64,000 bases of DNA from Amycolatopsis sp. cg9 (GTDB taxonomy: Bacteria; Actinomycetota; Actinomycetes; Mycobacteriales; Pseudonocardiaceae): NCBI RefSeq assembly GCF_041346945.1, contig NZ_CP166850.1:62001-126000 (forward strand). Reading direction: 5' to 3'. Below are positions 41,104 through 49,358 of the stretch, piece after piece; position 1 is the stretch's first letter, and every line of letters begins with the position of its first letter. Position numbers and translations under genes: made by a program. The notes under the pieces are model-generated. The model worked only from the letters and a program-made list of their open reading frames with translations, did not search any database and was not told the origin of the DNA.

Positions 41104-42024
41104 ATGGAAGCGCTGCCGGCCGAAGTCGCCACCGCGGTCCGGGAAGGACCGTTCGACGTGGCGTTCGACGCGGCGATCCGGCACCGCGGCCTGAGCCTCG
41201 AAGCCCTGCAGCGGCGGATGGCGACGCACGGCGCCCAGGTCAGCCTGGCGACGCTCAGCTACTGGCGGCGCGGCCGGCGTCACCCGGAAGGGCACCGCTC
41301 GCTGCACGCAGTCGGCGTCGCGGAAGGCTGCCTCGGGCTGCCCGCGGCCGCGTTGACGACGTTGGTGGCCCGCCCCCGGGAGCGCTCGCCGTGGCCCGGC
41401 GGCGTCAGCCTGGCGAGCGCACTGGGTTCCGAGCCGACGGAGCTGGCCTCCTGCGACGGCATCGACCTCGACGGCAACGCCCGCCTGGCACTGGCCTCGG
41501 TCCACCAGCGCGCGACGCTCGGCCCGGACCGCACCGAGCGCTCGGTCCGGTCGGAACTGGTGGTGACCAGCCGCGAGGACGGCGTCGACCGCTGGGTCTC
41601 GTTCTTCCGCCCCCAGACGGGCGGCGGCCACCGGCCGGTGCTGCGCTCGGCGAACTGCTGCCGCCCCGGCCGCGTCCGCCGCGACCCGGCGTCCGAACTG
41701 ATGGCGGTGGAGCTACGCTTCGACTACCCGCTGCGCGCGGGCGAGACGTACGTGTTCGACTTCGAGTTCGGGTACGAAGGGGCGCCACCGGAGACGAGCT
41801 ATCTGCAGTTCGGCGTGCGCGCACCGGCCCGGCAGATCGTGCTGCAGGCGTGTTTCGACGCCGCGGCGGTGCCGGTGCGGTGCTACCGCTACCACCACCC
41901 GAGGGACGGCGCGCCGGACGGGGAGCGGTCCCGGGAGCTGCCGGTGGGGCCGAGCCTGACCAGCCACATCGCGGTGCTGGACGCCCAGCCGGGGGTGTAC
42001 GGGATGGTGTGGGAGTGGGACTGA
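41104..42024 (+). CDS. Uncharacterised HTH plus beta-rich C-terminal protein, paralogue B
   Basis: 306 residues from ATG 41104 (MEALPAEVATAVREG). The HTH part FDVAFDAAIRHRGLSLEALQ and LATLSYWRRGRRHPEGHRSL parallels paralogue A at 24859. The C-terminal half shares spaced motifs: DRWVSFFRPQ, AGETYVFDFEFGYEG, PVRCYRYHH and the ending GVYGMVWEWD. No known domain is recognised there. The gene stands alone after a terminator and before a 90-bp-period repeat block; nothing nearby indicates its target. Confidence 0.7.
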   Translation: MEALPAEVATAVREGPFDVAFDAAIRHRGLSLEALQRRMATHGAQVSLATLSYWRRGRRHPEGHRSLHAVGVAEGCLGLPAAALTTLVARPRERSPWPGGVSLASALGSEPTELASCDGIDLDGNARLALASVHQRATLGPDRTERSVRSELVVTSREDGVDRWVSFFRPQTGGGHRPVLRSANCCRPGRVRRDPASELMAVELRFDYPLRAGETYVFDFEFGYEGAPPETSYLQFGVRAPARQIVLQACFDAAAVPVRCYRYHHPRDGAPDGERSRELPVGPSLTSHIAVLDAQPGVYGMVWEWD

Positions 42025-42044
42025 ACCGGGAGCAGCCTGGGACC

Positions 42045-42330
42045 GTGCGCCCAGGCCTCGCCGGCTGCGACCACCGGTGGTAGCCGGCGCGCGCCCCGGC
42101 CGGAAAGCCCCGCGCCCACCGGCCCCAGCTGCCCCGCTCGCCCGGACCTCACCGACCGCGACCGCGGGTGGTCGCCGGCGCCCCGGCCGGAAGCCCCCAG
42201 CTGTCCCCAGCTTCCCCGCGCCCGGACCTCGCCAGCTGCGGCTCCGGGTGCGACCGCGAGCGGCAGCCGGCACGCGCCCCGGCCGGAAGCCCCGCGCCCA
42301 CCGGCCCCAGCTACCCCGCTCGCCGCTACC
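42045..42330. repeat. Imperfect tandem repeat, period about 87-96 bp
   Basis: The core CCCCGGCCGGAA starts at 42094, 42181 and 42277. Each core is followed by AGC-rich text with CCCAGCT, CCCGCTCGCC or CGCCCGGACCTC and then a GCGACC...GCCGGC segment; a partial copy precedes the first core. The block fills the gap between two convergent genes. No coding frame is credible here. It may be a decayed terminator array. Confidence 0.6.
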
Positions 42331-43171
42331 GAATCGGCTCCGTCCGTGACCGCACCTGGGCCGCGATCCGGGTCGCGTAAGCCGCCCTGCCCTCCGCGTC
42401 CAGTTCGGTCAACGCCCGGTCGTCGCCGATCAAGGCGCGGGCCCACCTCATCACCGGCTCCGGCGTAAGCGCCGCCAGCAGGTCCCAGCCCGCGAGCCAC
42501 CTCGGTACCGCCGTCTCCGCTCGCCGGGTCCGCAACGTGCCCGCGATCGCCTTCGCCACGTCCTCCGGGTCCACTGTGGGCAGTGCGCCGCCGAGCCGCA
42601 CGCCCGAGGACAGCTCGGTCCGGACCGCGCTCGGCAGCACCGCGCTGACGCTCACCCCCGTCGCCGCGTACTCGCGGCGGACCGCCGCCGTCAGGCCGAG
42701 CGCCGCGAACTTGCTCGCGTTGTACACCGCCATGCCCGGGAGCGGGATCTTCCCCGCCATCGACGCCACGTTCACCACGTGCCCCCGCCCGCGCGCGATC
42801 ATCCCCGGCAGCACCGCGCGCAGGCCGTGGACCAAGCCCAGGACGTTGACGTCCAACGTGGTCCGGCCGACGGCGTCCGGTTCCTCGAGGAAGTCCCCCA
42901 GCGGCATCACCCCGGCGTTGTTGACCAGCACGTCGATCGGCCCGAACCGCGACGTCACCCCGGCGGTGAACGCATCGAAGGATTCGCGCACGGTCACGTC
43001 CAGGGGGAAGCTGTGCGTGCCGGGCACGATGTCCAGGTCCCCGACGCACACCGTGGCGCCGCGAGCGGCGAACTCCGCGGCCGTCGCGCGGCCGATGCCC
43101 CGTGCGCCGCCGGTGATCGCGACGACCGCGCCCCGCGGGTCGATCGCCGGGTAGCCGTCACCGAACCGCAT
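42326..43171 (-). CDS. Short-chain dehydrogenase paired with a Baeyer-Villiger monooxygenase
   Basis: 281 residues: VVAITGGARGIGRATAAEF loop, VLVNNAGVMPLG, VASMAGKIPLPGMAVY serine region and YNASKFAALG with Tyr/Lys. The C-terminal helix PRWLAGWDLLAALTPEPVMRW is typical of the larger SDRs found beside flavin monooxygenases. The ATG at 43171 lies 14 bp inside the end of the monooxygenase gene, so translation is coupled. It likely oxidises an alcohol to the ketone used by that enzyme, or handles its product (inference). Confidence 0.87.
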   Translation of the reverse strand: MRFGDGYPAIDPRGAVVAITGGARGIGRATAAEFAARGATVCVGDLDIVPGTHSFPLDVTVRESFDAFTAGVTSRFGPIDVLVNNAGVMPLGDFLEEPDAVGRTTLDVNVLGLVHGLRAVLPGMIARGRGHVVNVASMAGKIPLPGMAVYNASKFAALGLTAAVRREYAATGVSVSAVLPSAVRTELSSGVRLGGALPTVDPEDVAKAIAGTLRTRRAETAVPRWLAGWDLLAALTPEPVMRWARALIGDDRALTELDAEGRAAYATRIAAQVRSRTEPIR

Positions 43172-44630
43172 GGACCCTCCGGATTTCGTAGTCCGCCTCG
43201 TCGAACGAACCCACCTGCGAACGCAGCCGCCCCGTCGAAAACGGCCAGCTGAAACTGTTGCGCCCGTTGACGTCCGTGTAGTAGCTCGAACACCCGCCGG
43301 ACTGGTAGACCGTCCCCGGCAGCGCCGCCTGGACGTCCGCGTTGAACGCCTCCTGGACGTCCGGGCGCACCGACACCGACGCCCACCCCGAGCGCAGCGT
43401 CCGGGTCACCGCCGCCACCGTGTGGCGCAGCTGGGCTTCCATGATCATGAACGCCGACGAGTGCCCGGTGCCGAGGCTCGGGCCCAGCAGCAGGTAGAGG
43501 TTGGGGAAGCCGGCGACCGTCGTCCCGAGGTACGCCCGCGGGCTGCCCTTCCAGTGGTCGTCGAGGCTGCGGCCGTCGCCGTCGAACACGCGCGCCGACA
43601 CCGGCATGTCGAGGATGTGGAAGCCGGTGCCGAAGATGATCACGTCGACCTCCGCCGACGAGCCGTCCGCGCCGAGCACGCGTCCGTCCCGCACCGCCGA
43701 AACCGCCGTCGCGTGCACGTCCACATGGGACTCGGTGAGCGACCGGTAGTACGTGTTGGACATCAGGAGCCGTTTGCACCCCAGCGTGTAGTCCGGCGTC
43801 AACGCCTGGCGCAGCACCGGGTCCCGCACGGTCAGCCGCAGGTGCGCGAGCCCGATCTTCTGCACCTGCCGCAGCAGCCACGGGTGCCGGAAGCCGAACC
43901 CGAGCGTCTCCATCGCCCCGTATTCCGCACGGCGCAAAGCGCGCTGCAACGCCGGGAACCGCCGCAGCAGGAACCGTTCGACGCCGGGGACGGCGTGGTC
44001 CGGCTTCGGCAGCACCCACTGCGCGGTGCGCTGGAACAGGTGCAGCGCCGCCACCCGCGGCACGATCTCGGGCACGAACTGCACCGCGGACGCACCCGTG
44101 CCGATCACCGCGACCCGCTTGCCCGCCAGGTCGTAGCCGTGGTTCCAGCGCGCGGAGTGGAAGACCTCGCCGGGGAACCCGTCGAGGCCCGGCAGGTCGG
44201 GGATCTTCGGTTCATGCCACGGACCGGTGCCGGCGACCAGGATCCGCGCGGTGTACGCGCCCGCCGACGTTTCCAGCTCCCACAGCGATTCCCGCGGGTT
44301 CCACCCCGCACGCGTGACTTCGACGCCGTACCGGATCTTCTCCGCGACACCGAACCGCGCGGCCGTCTCGCGCAGGTACGCCCGGATCTCCGGCTGCCCG
44401 GCGAACGCGCGCGTCCACTCCGGGTTCGGCGCGAACGAGTACGAGTACAGCGCGGACGGGACGTCGCAGGCGCAGCCGGGGTAGGTGTTGTCGCGCCAGG
44501 TGCCGCCGAGCGCGTCCGCCTTCTCCAGCACGGCGAGGTCGGTGACCCCGGCCTGGCCGAGGCGGATGGCGGCCCCCAGCCCCGACGCCCCGGCTCCGAC
44601 GACGAGGACTTCGAAGTGGCGTTGCTCCAT
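43158..44630 (-). CDS. Baeyer-Villiger-type flavin monooxygenase
   Basis: 490 residues. FAD loop VLVVGAGASGLGAAIR at 8-23, NADP loop VAVIGTGASAVQFVP near 175, and between them FPGEVFHSARW, which fits the BVMO fingerprint FxGxxxHxxxW (the final P/D is replaced by N-H). GTWRDNTYPGCACDVPSALY is also characteristic. The enzyme inserts oxygen next to a ketone. A TAGTCT -10 (44642-44637) ends 6 nt before the ATG, pointing to a leaderless message, with a regulator dyad just upstream. Confidence 0.9.
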   Translation of the reverse strand: MEQRHFEVLVVGAGASGLGAAIRLGQAGVTDLAVLEKADALGGTWRDNTYPGCACDVPSALYSYSFAPNPEWTRAFAGQPEIRAYLRETAARFGVAEKIRYGVEVTRAGWNPRESLWELETSAGAYTARILVAGTGPWHEPKIPDLPGLDGFPGEVFHSARWNHGYDLAGKRVAVIGTGASAVQFVPEIVPRVAALHLFQRTAQWVLPKPDHAVPGVERFLLRRFPALQRALRRAEYGAMETLGFGFRHPWLLRQVQKIGLAHLRLTVRDPVLRQALTPDYTLGCKRLLMSNTYYRSLTESHVDVHATAVSAVRDGRVLGADGSSAEVDVIIFGTGFHILDMPVSARVFDGDGRSLDDHWKGSPRAYLGTTVAGFPNLYLLLGPSLGTGHSSAFMIMEAQLRHTVAAVTRTLRSGWASVSVRPDVQEAFNADVQAALPGTVYQSGGCSSYYTDVNGRNSFSWPFSTGRLRSQVGSFDEADYEIRRVHAVR

Positions 44631-44636
44631 TTTCGG

Positions 44637-44690
44637 AGACTAACAGTATCTCGATACTATCGGTACCCCGATTCCGGGCCTCGCTAGAGT
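44637..44690. promoter_or_regulatory. Divergent leaderless promoters with AGTATC-TC-GATACT operator
   Basis: AGTATC (44645-44650) and GATACT (44653-44658) form a perfect dyad spaced by 2 bp. It sits 3 bp from the monooxygenase -10 TAGTCT (44642-44637). On the other side TAGAGT (44685-44690) ends 6 nt before the TetR ATG at 44697. The dyad is the probable TetR binding site controlling the BVMO/SDR operon. Confidence 0.65.
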
Positions 44691-44696
44691 GCAGCC

Positions 44697-45287
44697 ATGG
44701 CCCGACTCACCCGCGCGGAAAGCCAGGCGCGCACCCGGCAGCAGCTGATCGACACCGCCAAGCAGCTCTTCCTGCGTGACGGCTACTCGGTGACGTCGCT
44801 GGAGAAGGTCGCGGACGAGGCCGGCTACTCGAAGGGCGCGGTGTACTCGAACTTCCGCAGCAAGGACGAGCTCTGCCTCGCGGTGCTCGACCGGATCCAC
44901 GACGAGCAGGTGGCGCTGGTCGCCGAAGCGCTGTCCGGCGCGGACGGGATGGAAGGCCTGCTCACGGCGTTCCAGGCGTGGGCCGAGCGCAGCATCGGCG
45001 ACGAGGCGTGGACCGCGCTGGAGGTCGAGTTCGCCACCAACGCCCGCCGCGACCCGCACGTGCGCGCCGAACTGGCCGCGCGGGACAAGGCCATCCGCGA
45101 AACCATCGCCGGCCTGCTCACGGGGTACGCCGAGCGCTTCGCGATCACGCTCCCGATGTCGGCCGACGACGCCGCGACCGCCCTGCTCAGCCTCGGCATC
45201 GGCCTGGGCGTGCAACGGGCGATCGACCCGACGATCCCGGTGAGCGTGCTCCCGGACGTGATCCGCCTCTTCGCCGGCGCCCGCTGA
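44697..45287 (+). CDS. TetR-family repressor of the BVMO/SDR operon
   Basis: 196 residues. HTH: LFLRDGYSVTSLEKVADEAG then YSKGAVYSNFRSKDELCLAV (residues about 24-62). The C-terminal domain (TALEVEFATNARRDPHVRAE) is like TetR_C groups controlling monooxygenases. It is divergent from the BVMO gene with a perfect dyad in the 66-bp gap. A palindrome of the GTCGCGAATGA type follows its stop. Confidence 0.92.
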   Translation: MARLTRAESQARTRQQLIDTAKQLFLRDGYSVTSLEKVADEAGYSKGAVYSNFRSKDELCLAVLDRIHDEQVALVAEALSGADGMEGLLTAFQAWAERSIGDEAWTALEVEFATNARRDPHVRAELAARDKAIRETIAGLLTGYAERFAITLPMSADDAATALLSLGIGLGVQRAIDPTIPVSVLPDVIRLFAGAR

Positions 45288-45320
45288 CCCCTCTCTCGCC
45301 CCGCCCGGCCGCCGCCGAAG

Positions 45321-45373
45321 GTCGCGAATGACTCATTCGGGACCTCCAGCGCCCCCAATGACCCATTCGCGAC
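45321..45373. terminator. GTCGCGAATGA-type hairpin after the TetR gene
   Basis: GTCGCGAATGACTCATT (45321-45337) and AATGACCCATTCGCGAC (45357-45373) pair over 17 bp with two mismatches; the inner GAATGACTCATTC is a nearly perfect palindrome by itself. It starts 34 bp after the TetR stop. The stretch from here to 45487 has no gene or other signal that I could see. Confidence 0.6.
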
Positions 45374-45487
45374 ACCAGGCCCACTCGGCGCCACCCGAAC
45401 GCCCCGTCCGGATTCCGCGGCCCGAGCGCGAGCCCGGATGTCAGCGCGACCACCGTCCTTTGCGGACCCCTCCCGATGGTCTGGACC

Positions 45488-45545
45488 GTTCACGAACATG
45501 AACGAATTCCGCCTCTTGTGAACCCTGCTGACTCTTCGCTACCGT
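45488..45545 (+). promoter_or_regulatory. Chitosanase promoter with upstream dyad
   Basis: TTGTGA (45516-45521), an 18-bp spacer and TACCGT (45540-45545) make a plausible promoter with a leader of about 75 nt. Upstream, GTTCA-N6-TGAAC (45488-45503) is a perfect dyad in an AT-richer patch, a candidate site for a sugar-responsive regulator. Confidence 0.5.
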
Positions 45546-45627
45546 GTCGCTACGCCGCAGCTCCACCCGCATCACCCGTACCCGCCGTGATCCCCCACGG
45601 CGCACCCCGCGGAAAGGGTCTCCCCCC

Positions 45628-46467
45628 ATGAGCAAGAAGTTGCGGCCGGTTCTCTTCGGCGCGCTCGGCGCGGCCTCCGTGGCCGCCCTCGTGATCACCA
45701 CTCCCGCGATCGCCGCGAACGAAGCCACCAGCGTTTCCAGTGCGACCGCCCTCGCCGTCGGCGACCTGTCGGCGCCGGCGAAGAAGGAGATCGCGATGAA
45801 GCTGGTCTCCAGCGCGGAAAACTCGTCGCTGGACTGGAAAGCGCAGTACAAGTACATCGAGGACATCGGCGACGGCCGCGGGTACACCGCCGGCATCATC
45901 GGGTTCTGCTCCGGCACCGGCGACATGCTCGAACTCGTCGAGGCCTACACGAATTCCGTGCCGGACAACCCGCTCGCGAAGTTCCTTCCCGCGCTGCGCA
46001 AGGTGAACGGCACCGACTCGCACAGCGGGCTCGGCTCGGCGTTCGAGAGCGCCTGGAAGCAGGCCGCGGCCACCACCGCGTTCCAGACCGCGCAGAACAA
46101 CGAGCGCGACCGCGTCTACTTCAACCCCGCGGTGAGCCAGGGCAAGTCGGACGGCCTGAGCAACCTCGGCCAGTTCGCCTACTACGACGCGATCGTCATG
46201 CACGGCCCCGGTGACAGCTCCGACAGCTTCGGCGGCATCCGCAAGGCCGCGATGAAGAAGGCGAAGACGCCGGCGCAAGGCGGCAGCGAAACCACCTACC
46301 TCAAGGCGTTCTTCGACGCGCGCAAGGTCATCATGAAGCAGGAGGAGGCGCACGCCGACACCTCCCGCGTCGACACCGAGCAGCTGGTGTTCCTCAACGC
46401 GGGCAACTTCGACCTGCACACGCCGCTGAAGTGGAAGGTCTACGGCGACTCCTACACCATCAACTGA
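45628..46467 (+). CDS. Secreted GH46 chitosanase
   Basis: 279 residues. Signal peptide MSKKLRPVLFGALGAASVAA and onward to about residue 34. The catalytic pair of GH46 enzymes is present: Glu in LVSSAENSSLDW and Asp in YIEDIGDGRGYTAGIIGF. The rest (GLGSAFESAWKQAA, YYDAIVMHGPGD, ARKVIMKQEEAHAD) also matches GH46. It cleaves chitosan outside the cell. The gene is monocistronic, with its own promoter at 45516-45545. Confidence 0.93.
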   Translation: MSKKLRPVLFGALGAASVAALVITTPAIAANEATSVSSATALAVGDLSAPAKKEIAMKLVSSAENSSLDWKAQYKYIEDIGDGRGYTAGIIGFCSGTGDMLELVEAYTNSVPDNPLAKFLPALRKVNGTDSHSGLGSAFESAWKQAAATTAFQTAQNNERDRVYFNPAVSQGKSDGLSNLGQFAYYDAIVMHGPGDSSDSFGGIRKAAMKKAKTPAQGGSETTYLKAFFDARKVIMKQEEAHADTSRVDTEQLVFLNAGNFDLHTPLKWKVYGDSYTIN

Positions 46468-46506
46468 GCACGGCGCGGCCCGCGTGGCACCGTTAGGCTT
46501 TCCGCC

Positions 46507-47142
46507 ATGCGCAGGAGATCCCTCGGTGCCACGCTGGCCGCGGCCGCGCTGCTGACCAGCGGGGCCGCCTCGCCGGAGCAGCCGGAGCCGGAACAGCGCA
46601 TCACCGTCCGAGCCGACTCGCCGGGCGCGACCACCGCCGTCCTCACCGCGTGGCAGCGCACCGGGGACGAATGGACGAAGGCCTACGGCCCGGTCCCCGC
46701 GCACGTCGGGAAGAACGGCGTCGGGCAGGCGAGCGAGTCGACGTCCCGCACCCCGGCCGGCGTGTGGCCGCTGACCGAAGCGTTCGGGACCGAACCGGCC
46801 GAAACCCGGCTGCCCTACCGGAAGGTCACCACCTCGGACTGGTGGGTGTCCGACGTCGCTTCCCCGCACTACAACACGCACTTCTCCTGCGCGCCCGGCA
46901 CGTGCCCGTTCGACGAGGCCGCCGGGGAGAACCTCGGCGAGGCGGGCCCCGGCTACGCCAACGCTGTCGTCATCGACTACAACCGATCCCCGGTCGTGCC
47001 GGGCGCGGGCTCGGCGTTCTTCCTGCACGTCACCACCGGGAAGCCGACCGCCGGCTGCGTCGCGATCCCGGCGCCCGATCTCGACGCACTGCTGCGCTGG
47101 CTCGACCCGGCCCGGTACCCGGTCATCGAGATCAGCGGCTGA
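46507..47142 (+). CDS. Exported L,D-transpeptidase (YkuD)-fold protein
   Basis: 211 residues. The N-terminus RRRSLGATLAAAALLTSGAA is a signal, possibly lipoprotein-less Sec or Tat. The YkuD active-site region is SAFFLHVTTGKPTAGCVAIP near residue 170-190, with catalytic His and Cys; the usual SxGC is TAGC. Upstream GVGQASESTSRTPAGVWPLTEAFG fits the substrate strand. Actinobacterial relatives are annotated as L,D-transpeptidase family proteins of unknown target. A TAGGCT -10 (46494-46499) ends 7 nt before the ATG. Its last 11 bp overlap the end of the opposite gene. Confidence 0.83.
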   Translation: MRRRSLGATLAAAALLTSGAASPEQPEPEQRITVRADSPGATTAVLTAWQRTGDEWTKAYGPVPAHVGKNGVGQASESTSRTPAGVWPLTEAFGTEPAETRLPYRKVTTSDWWVSDVASPHYNTHFSCAPGTCPFDEAAGENLGEAGPGYANAVVIDYNRSPVVPGAGSAFFLHVTTGKPTAGCVAIPAPDLDALLRWLDPARYPVIEISG

Positions 47143-48118
47143 CCAGCTCGTCGGCCGTGCGGGTGTTGAGGATCCGCTCGGGGCCGATCCCCGCCTTGAT
47201 CGCGCGTTCGCAGCCGTAGCCCAGCCAGTCGAGCTGGCCCGGCGCGTGCGCGTCGCTGTCGATGGTGAAGTCGCAGCCGAGCTCCGCGGCCAGCCGCAGC
47301 AGGCGCATCGGCGGGTCGAGCCGCTCCGGCCGGGAGTTGATCTCGACCGCGACGCCGTTTTCGCGGCAGGCGGTGAACACGGCTTCGGCGTCGAACTCCG
47401 ACTCGGGGCGGCCGCGGCCGACGACCAGCCGCCCGGTGCAGTGCCCGAGCACCCGCGTGCGCGGGTTCCGGACCGCCGCGACCATCCGCCGGGTCATGTC
47501 CCTGGCGGGCATCTTCAGCTTCGAGTGCACGCTCGCGACGACGAAGTCCAGCTGCCCCAGCAGTTCGTCCTCCTGGTCCAGGGATCCGTCGTCGAGGATG
47601 TCGACCTCGATGCCGTGCAGCAGCCGGAACGGCGCCATCAGCTCGTTGGCCTTCGCCACGATCTGCATCTGCGTCCGCAGCCGGTCCGGCGAGAGGCCGT
47701 TCGCGACGGTCAGCCGCGGCGAGTGGTCGGTCAGCACCATCCACTCGTGCCCGAGGTCCCGCCCGGCGACGGCCATCTCGCCGATCGAGCTGCCGCCGTC
47801 CGACCAGTCCGAATGGGTGTGGCAGTCCCCGCGCAGCGCCGACCGCAGCGGCTCGCCGTCCGGCAGCTCCTTCTCGACGAGCTTCGACCGGTACGCCGGA
47901 TCGCGCCCGGCCAGCGCGTCCTCGATGACCCCGGCGGTCGCCTTCCCGATGCCGGGCAACGACGTGAGCGTGCCGTTCTCCGCCATCGAAGCCAGCTGCG
48001 AAGCGTCGGTCTTGTCGACGGTCGCGGCCGCGTTCCGGAACGCCCGGACGCGGTAGGTCGGCTCCCCCGCGCGTTCGAGCTGGAACGCGATCTCCCGCAA
48101 GGCCCATGCCGGATCCAT
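47132..48118 (-). CDS. PHP-domain phosphoesterase (PolX C-terminal type)
   Basis: 328 residues. A helix-hairpin-helix segment LTSLPGIGKATAGVIEDALA near residue 50-70 precedes the PHP domain with its metal motifs GDCHTHSDWSDGG, VLTDHSPRL, GIEVDIL, ASVHSKL, GHCTGR and DSDAHAP. This is the DNA-polymerase-X-associated PHP architecture without the polymerase domain. The likely role is DNA end or nucleotide phosphoester hydrolysis. ATG at 48118; convergent with the L,D-transpeptidase-fold gene, overlapping by 11 bp. Confidence 0.87.
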   Translation of the reverse strand: MDPAWALREIAFQLERAGEPTYRVRAFRNAAATVDKTDASQLASMAENGTLTSLPGIGKATAGVIEDALAGRDPAYRSKLVEKELPDGEPLRSALRGDCHTHSDWSDGGSSIGEMAVAGRDLGHEWMVLTDHSPRLTVANGLSPDRLRTQMQIVAKANELMAPFRLLHGIEVDILDDGSLDQEDELLGQLDFVVASVHSKLKMPARDMTRRMVAAVRNPRTRVLGHCTGRLVVGRGRPESEFDAEAVFTACRENGVAVEINSRPERLDPPMRLLRLAAELGCDFTIDSDAHAPGQLDWLGYGCERAIKAGIGPERILNTRTADELVSR

Positions 48119-48127
48119 GGGACCTGT

Positions 48128-48631
48128 CTACCCCCTCCGGGGCAGTTCGTGCAGGTCGACGTCCACCAGCGCGCCGCCTTCGACGCGCGCGGTCTGGTAC
48201 GTGCAGTACGGCTGACGGCGGCGGTCGGTCGGCGATCCGGGGTTGAGCAGCCGCAGCCCGGACGGCGCCACCGTGTCCCACGGGATGTGGCTGTGCCCGA
48301 AGACGAGCACGTCGGTGTCGGGGAACTGTGCGGCGCACCGCTGCTCACGGCCCTGCTTCGCGCCCGTCTCGTGGATCACGGCCAGCCGGACGCCGTCGAG
48401 GTCCGCCCGCGCGATCTCGGGGAGCCGCGCGCGCAGGTCGGCGCCGTCGTTGTTGCCGTAGACGCCGATCAGGCGCTTGCTGCGCTGCTCCAGCTCGTCC
48501 AGGAGACCGATCTCGACCCAGTCGCCGGCGTGCACGACGACGTCGGCCACGGCCACCTCGTCCCACACCTGCGACGGCAGCTCGCGGGCGCGGGCCGGCA
48601 GGTGCGTGTCCGAGATCAGCAGGAGCCTCAT
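48128..48631 (-). CDS. YfcE/MJ0936-type metallophosphoesterase
   Basis: 167 residues with all calcineurin-like motifs: ISDTHLPA, VVHAGDWVE, YGNNDG, HETG and FGHSHIP. Proteins of this size are cyclic-nucleotide or small-ester phosphodiesterases with two metals. The ATG overlaps the GntR stop by 4 bp and the stop lies 9 bp from the PHP gene start, so the three genes form one unit. Confidence 0.88.
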   Translation of the reverse strand: MRLLLISDTHLPARARELPSQVWDEVAVADVVVHAGDWVEIGLLDELEQRSKRLIGVYGNNDGADLRARLPEIARADLDGVRLAVIHETGAKQGREQRCAAQFPDTDVLVFGHSHIPWDTVAPSGLRLLNPGSPTDRRRQPYCTYQTARVEGGALVDVDLHELPRRG

Positions 48632-49281
48632 CCGATCGCCTTGAGCACCCGTTCCAGGAACCCGCCGATGTGGTCGCGCAGCAGCGCCGCGGCGCCGTCG
48701 GCGTCGCCCTTCTTGGCCGCCGCGAGGACCGCCTTGTGCTCGTTCCACTCCTTCTTCCAGCTGGGGTTGGCTTCCCAGCCGACGACGCTGATCAGCGCCG
48801 CGCGGTCCTTGAGGTCGTCGAGGATGCTCACCATGAGCGGGTTGCCGCAGCCGCGGTAGAGAGCGCGGTGGAACCGGCGGTTCAGCAGGCTGAGCGCGGC
48901 CTGGTCCTTGTCCGCGATCGCCGCCGACGCCTCCTTCAGCGCCTCCGCCGCGTCTTCGAGCAGGGCGGGGTCGCGCTGCCCGACGGTCCGGCGGACGGCT
49001 TCCGGCTCGAGCACCGTCCGGACGTCGTAGACGGACTTCGCCAGCTCGGCGTCGACCGTGACCACGGAAGCGCCCTTGTACGGGCTGAACGTCACCAGCC
49101 CGGAGTTGGAGAGCACCTTGAGCGCCTCGCGCACCGGCGTCTTGGACACGCCGAGGCGCGCGGCCAGCTCCGCTTCGACCAGCGGCTGGCCGGGCACCAG
49201 CTCCCGGGTGAGGATGCCGCGCCGGATCTCCTCCAGGACCACTTCGGTCCGGGAGGCCGGCAAGCTGAACGTCCCGGTCAT
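48628..49281 (-). CDS. GntR-family (FCD) regulator
   Basis: 217 residues. Winged HTH: LVEAELAARLGVSKTPVREA, then LKVLSNSGLVTF; the C-terminal FCD domain has VYDVRTVLEPEAVRR, NRRFHRALYRGCGN and HKAVLAAAKKGDADGAA, with the metal-binding His/Asp set. FCD regulators answer to sugar acids or other carboxylates. It is divergent from an IlvD/Edd dehydratase gene and probably controls it. Confidence 0.9.
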   Translation of the reverse strand: MTGTFSLPASRTEVVLEEIRRGILTRELVPGQPLVEAELAARLGVSKTPVREALKVLSNSGLVTFSPYKGASVVTVDAELAKSVYDVRTVLEPEAVRRTVGQRDPALLEDAAEALKEASAAIADKDQAALSLLNRRFHRALYRGCGNPLMVSILDDLKDRAALISVVGWEANPSWKKEWNEHKAVLAAAKKGDADGAAALLRDHIGGFLERVLKAIG

Positions 49282-49329
49282 GGTGCGCTCCCTGTCTCGT
49301 GTCGGGACCCATTCAACCAGGCCCGCGAG

Positions 49330-49352
49330 ATCATATATCAGATGCCATACTG
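49330..49352. promoter_or_regulatory. AT-rich divergent promoter between GntR and dehydratase genes
   Basis: ATCATATATCA (49330-49340) is strikingly AT-rich for this genome. Its minus-strand reading gives TATGAT (49335-49330), a good -10 for the GntR gene. CATACT (49346-49351) is a -10 candidate ending 7 nt before the dehydratase ATG. The patch is a likely FCD-GntR operator, though no clean dyad was found. Confidence 0.5.
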
Positions 49353-49358
49353 GATCAC

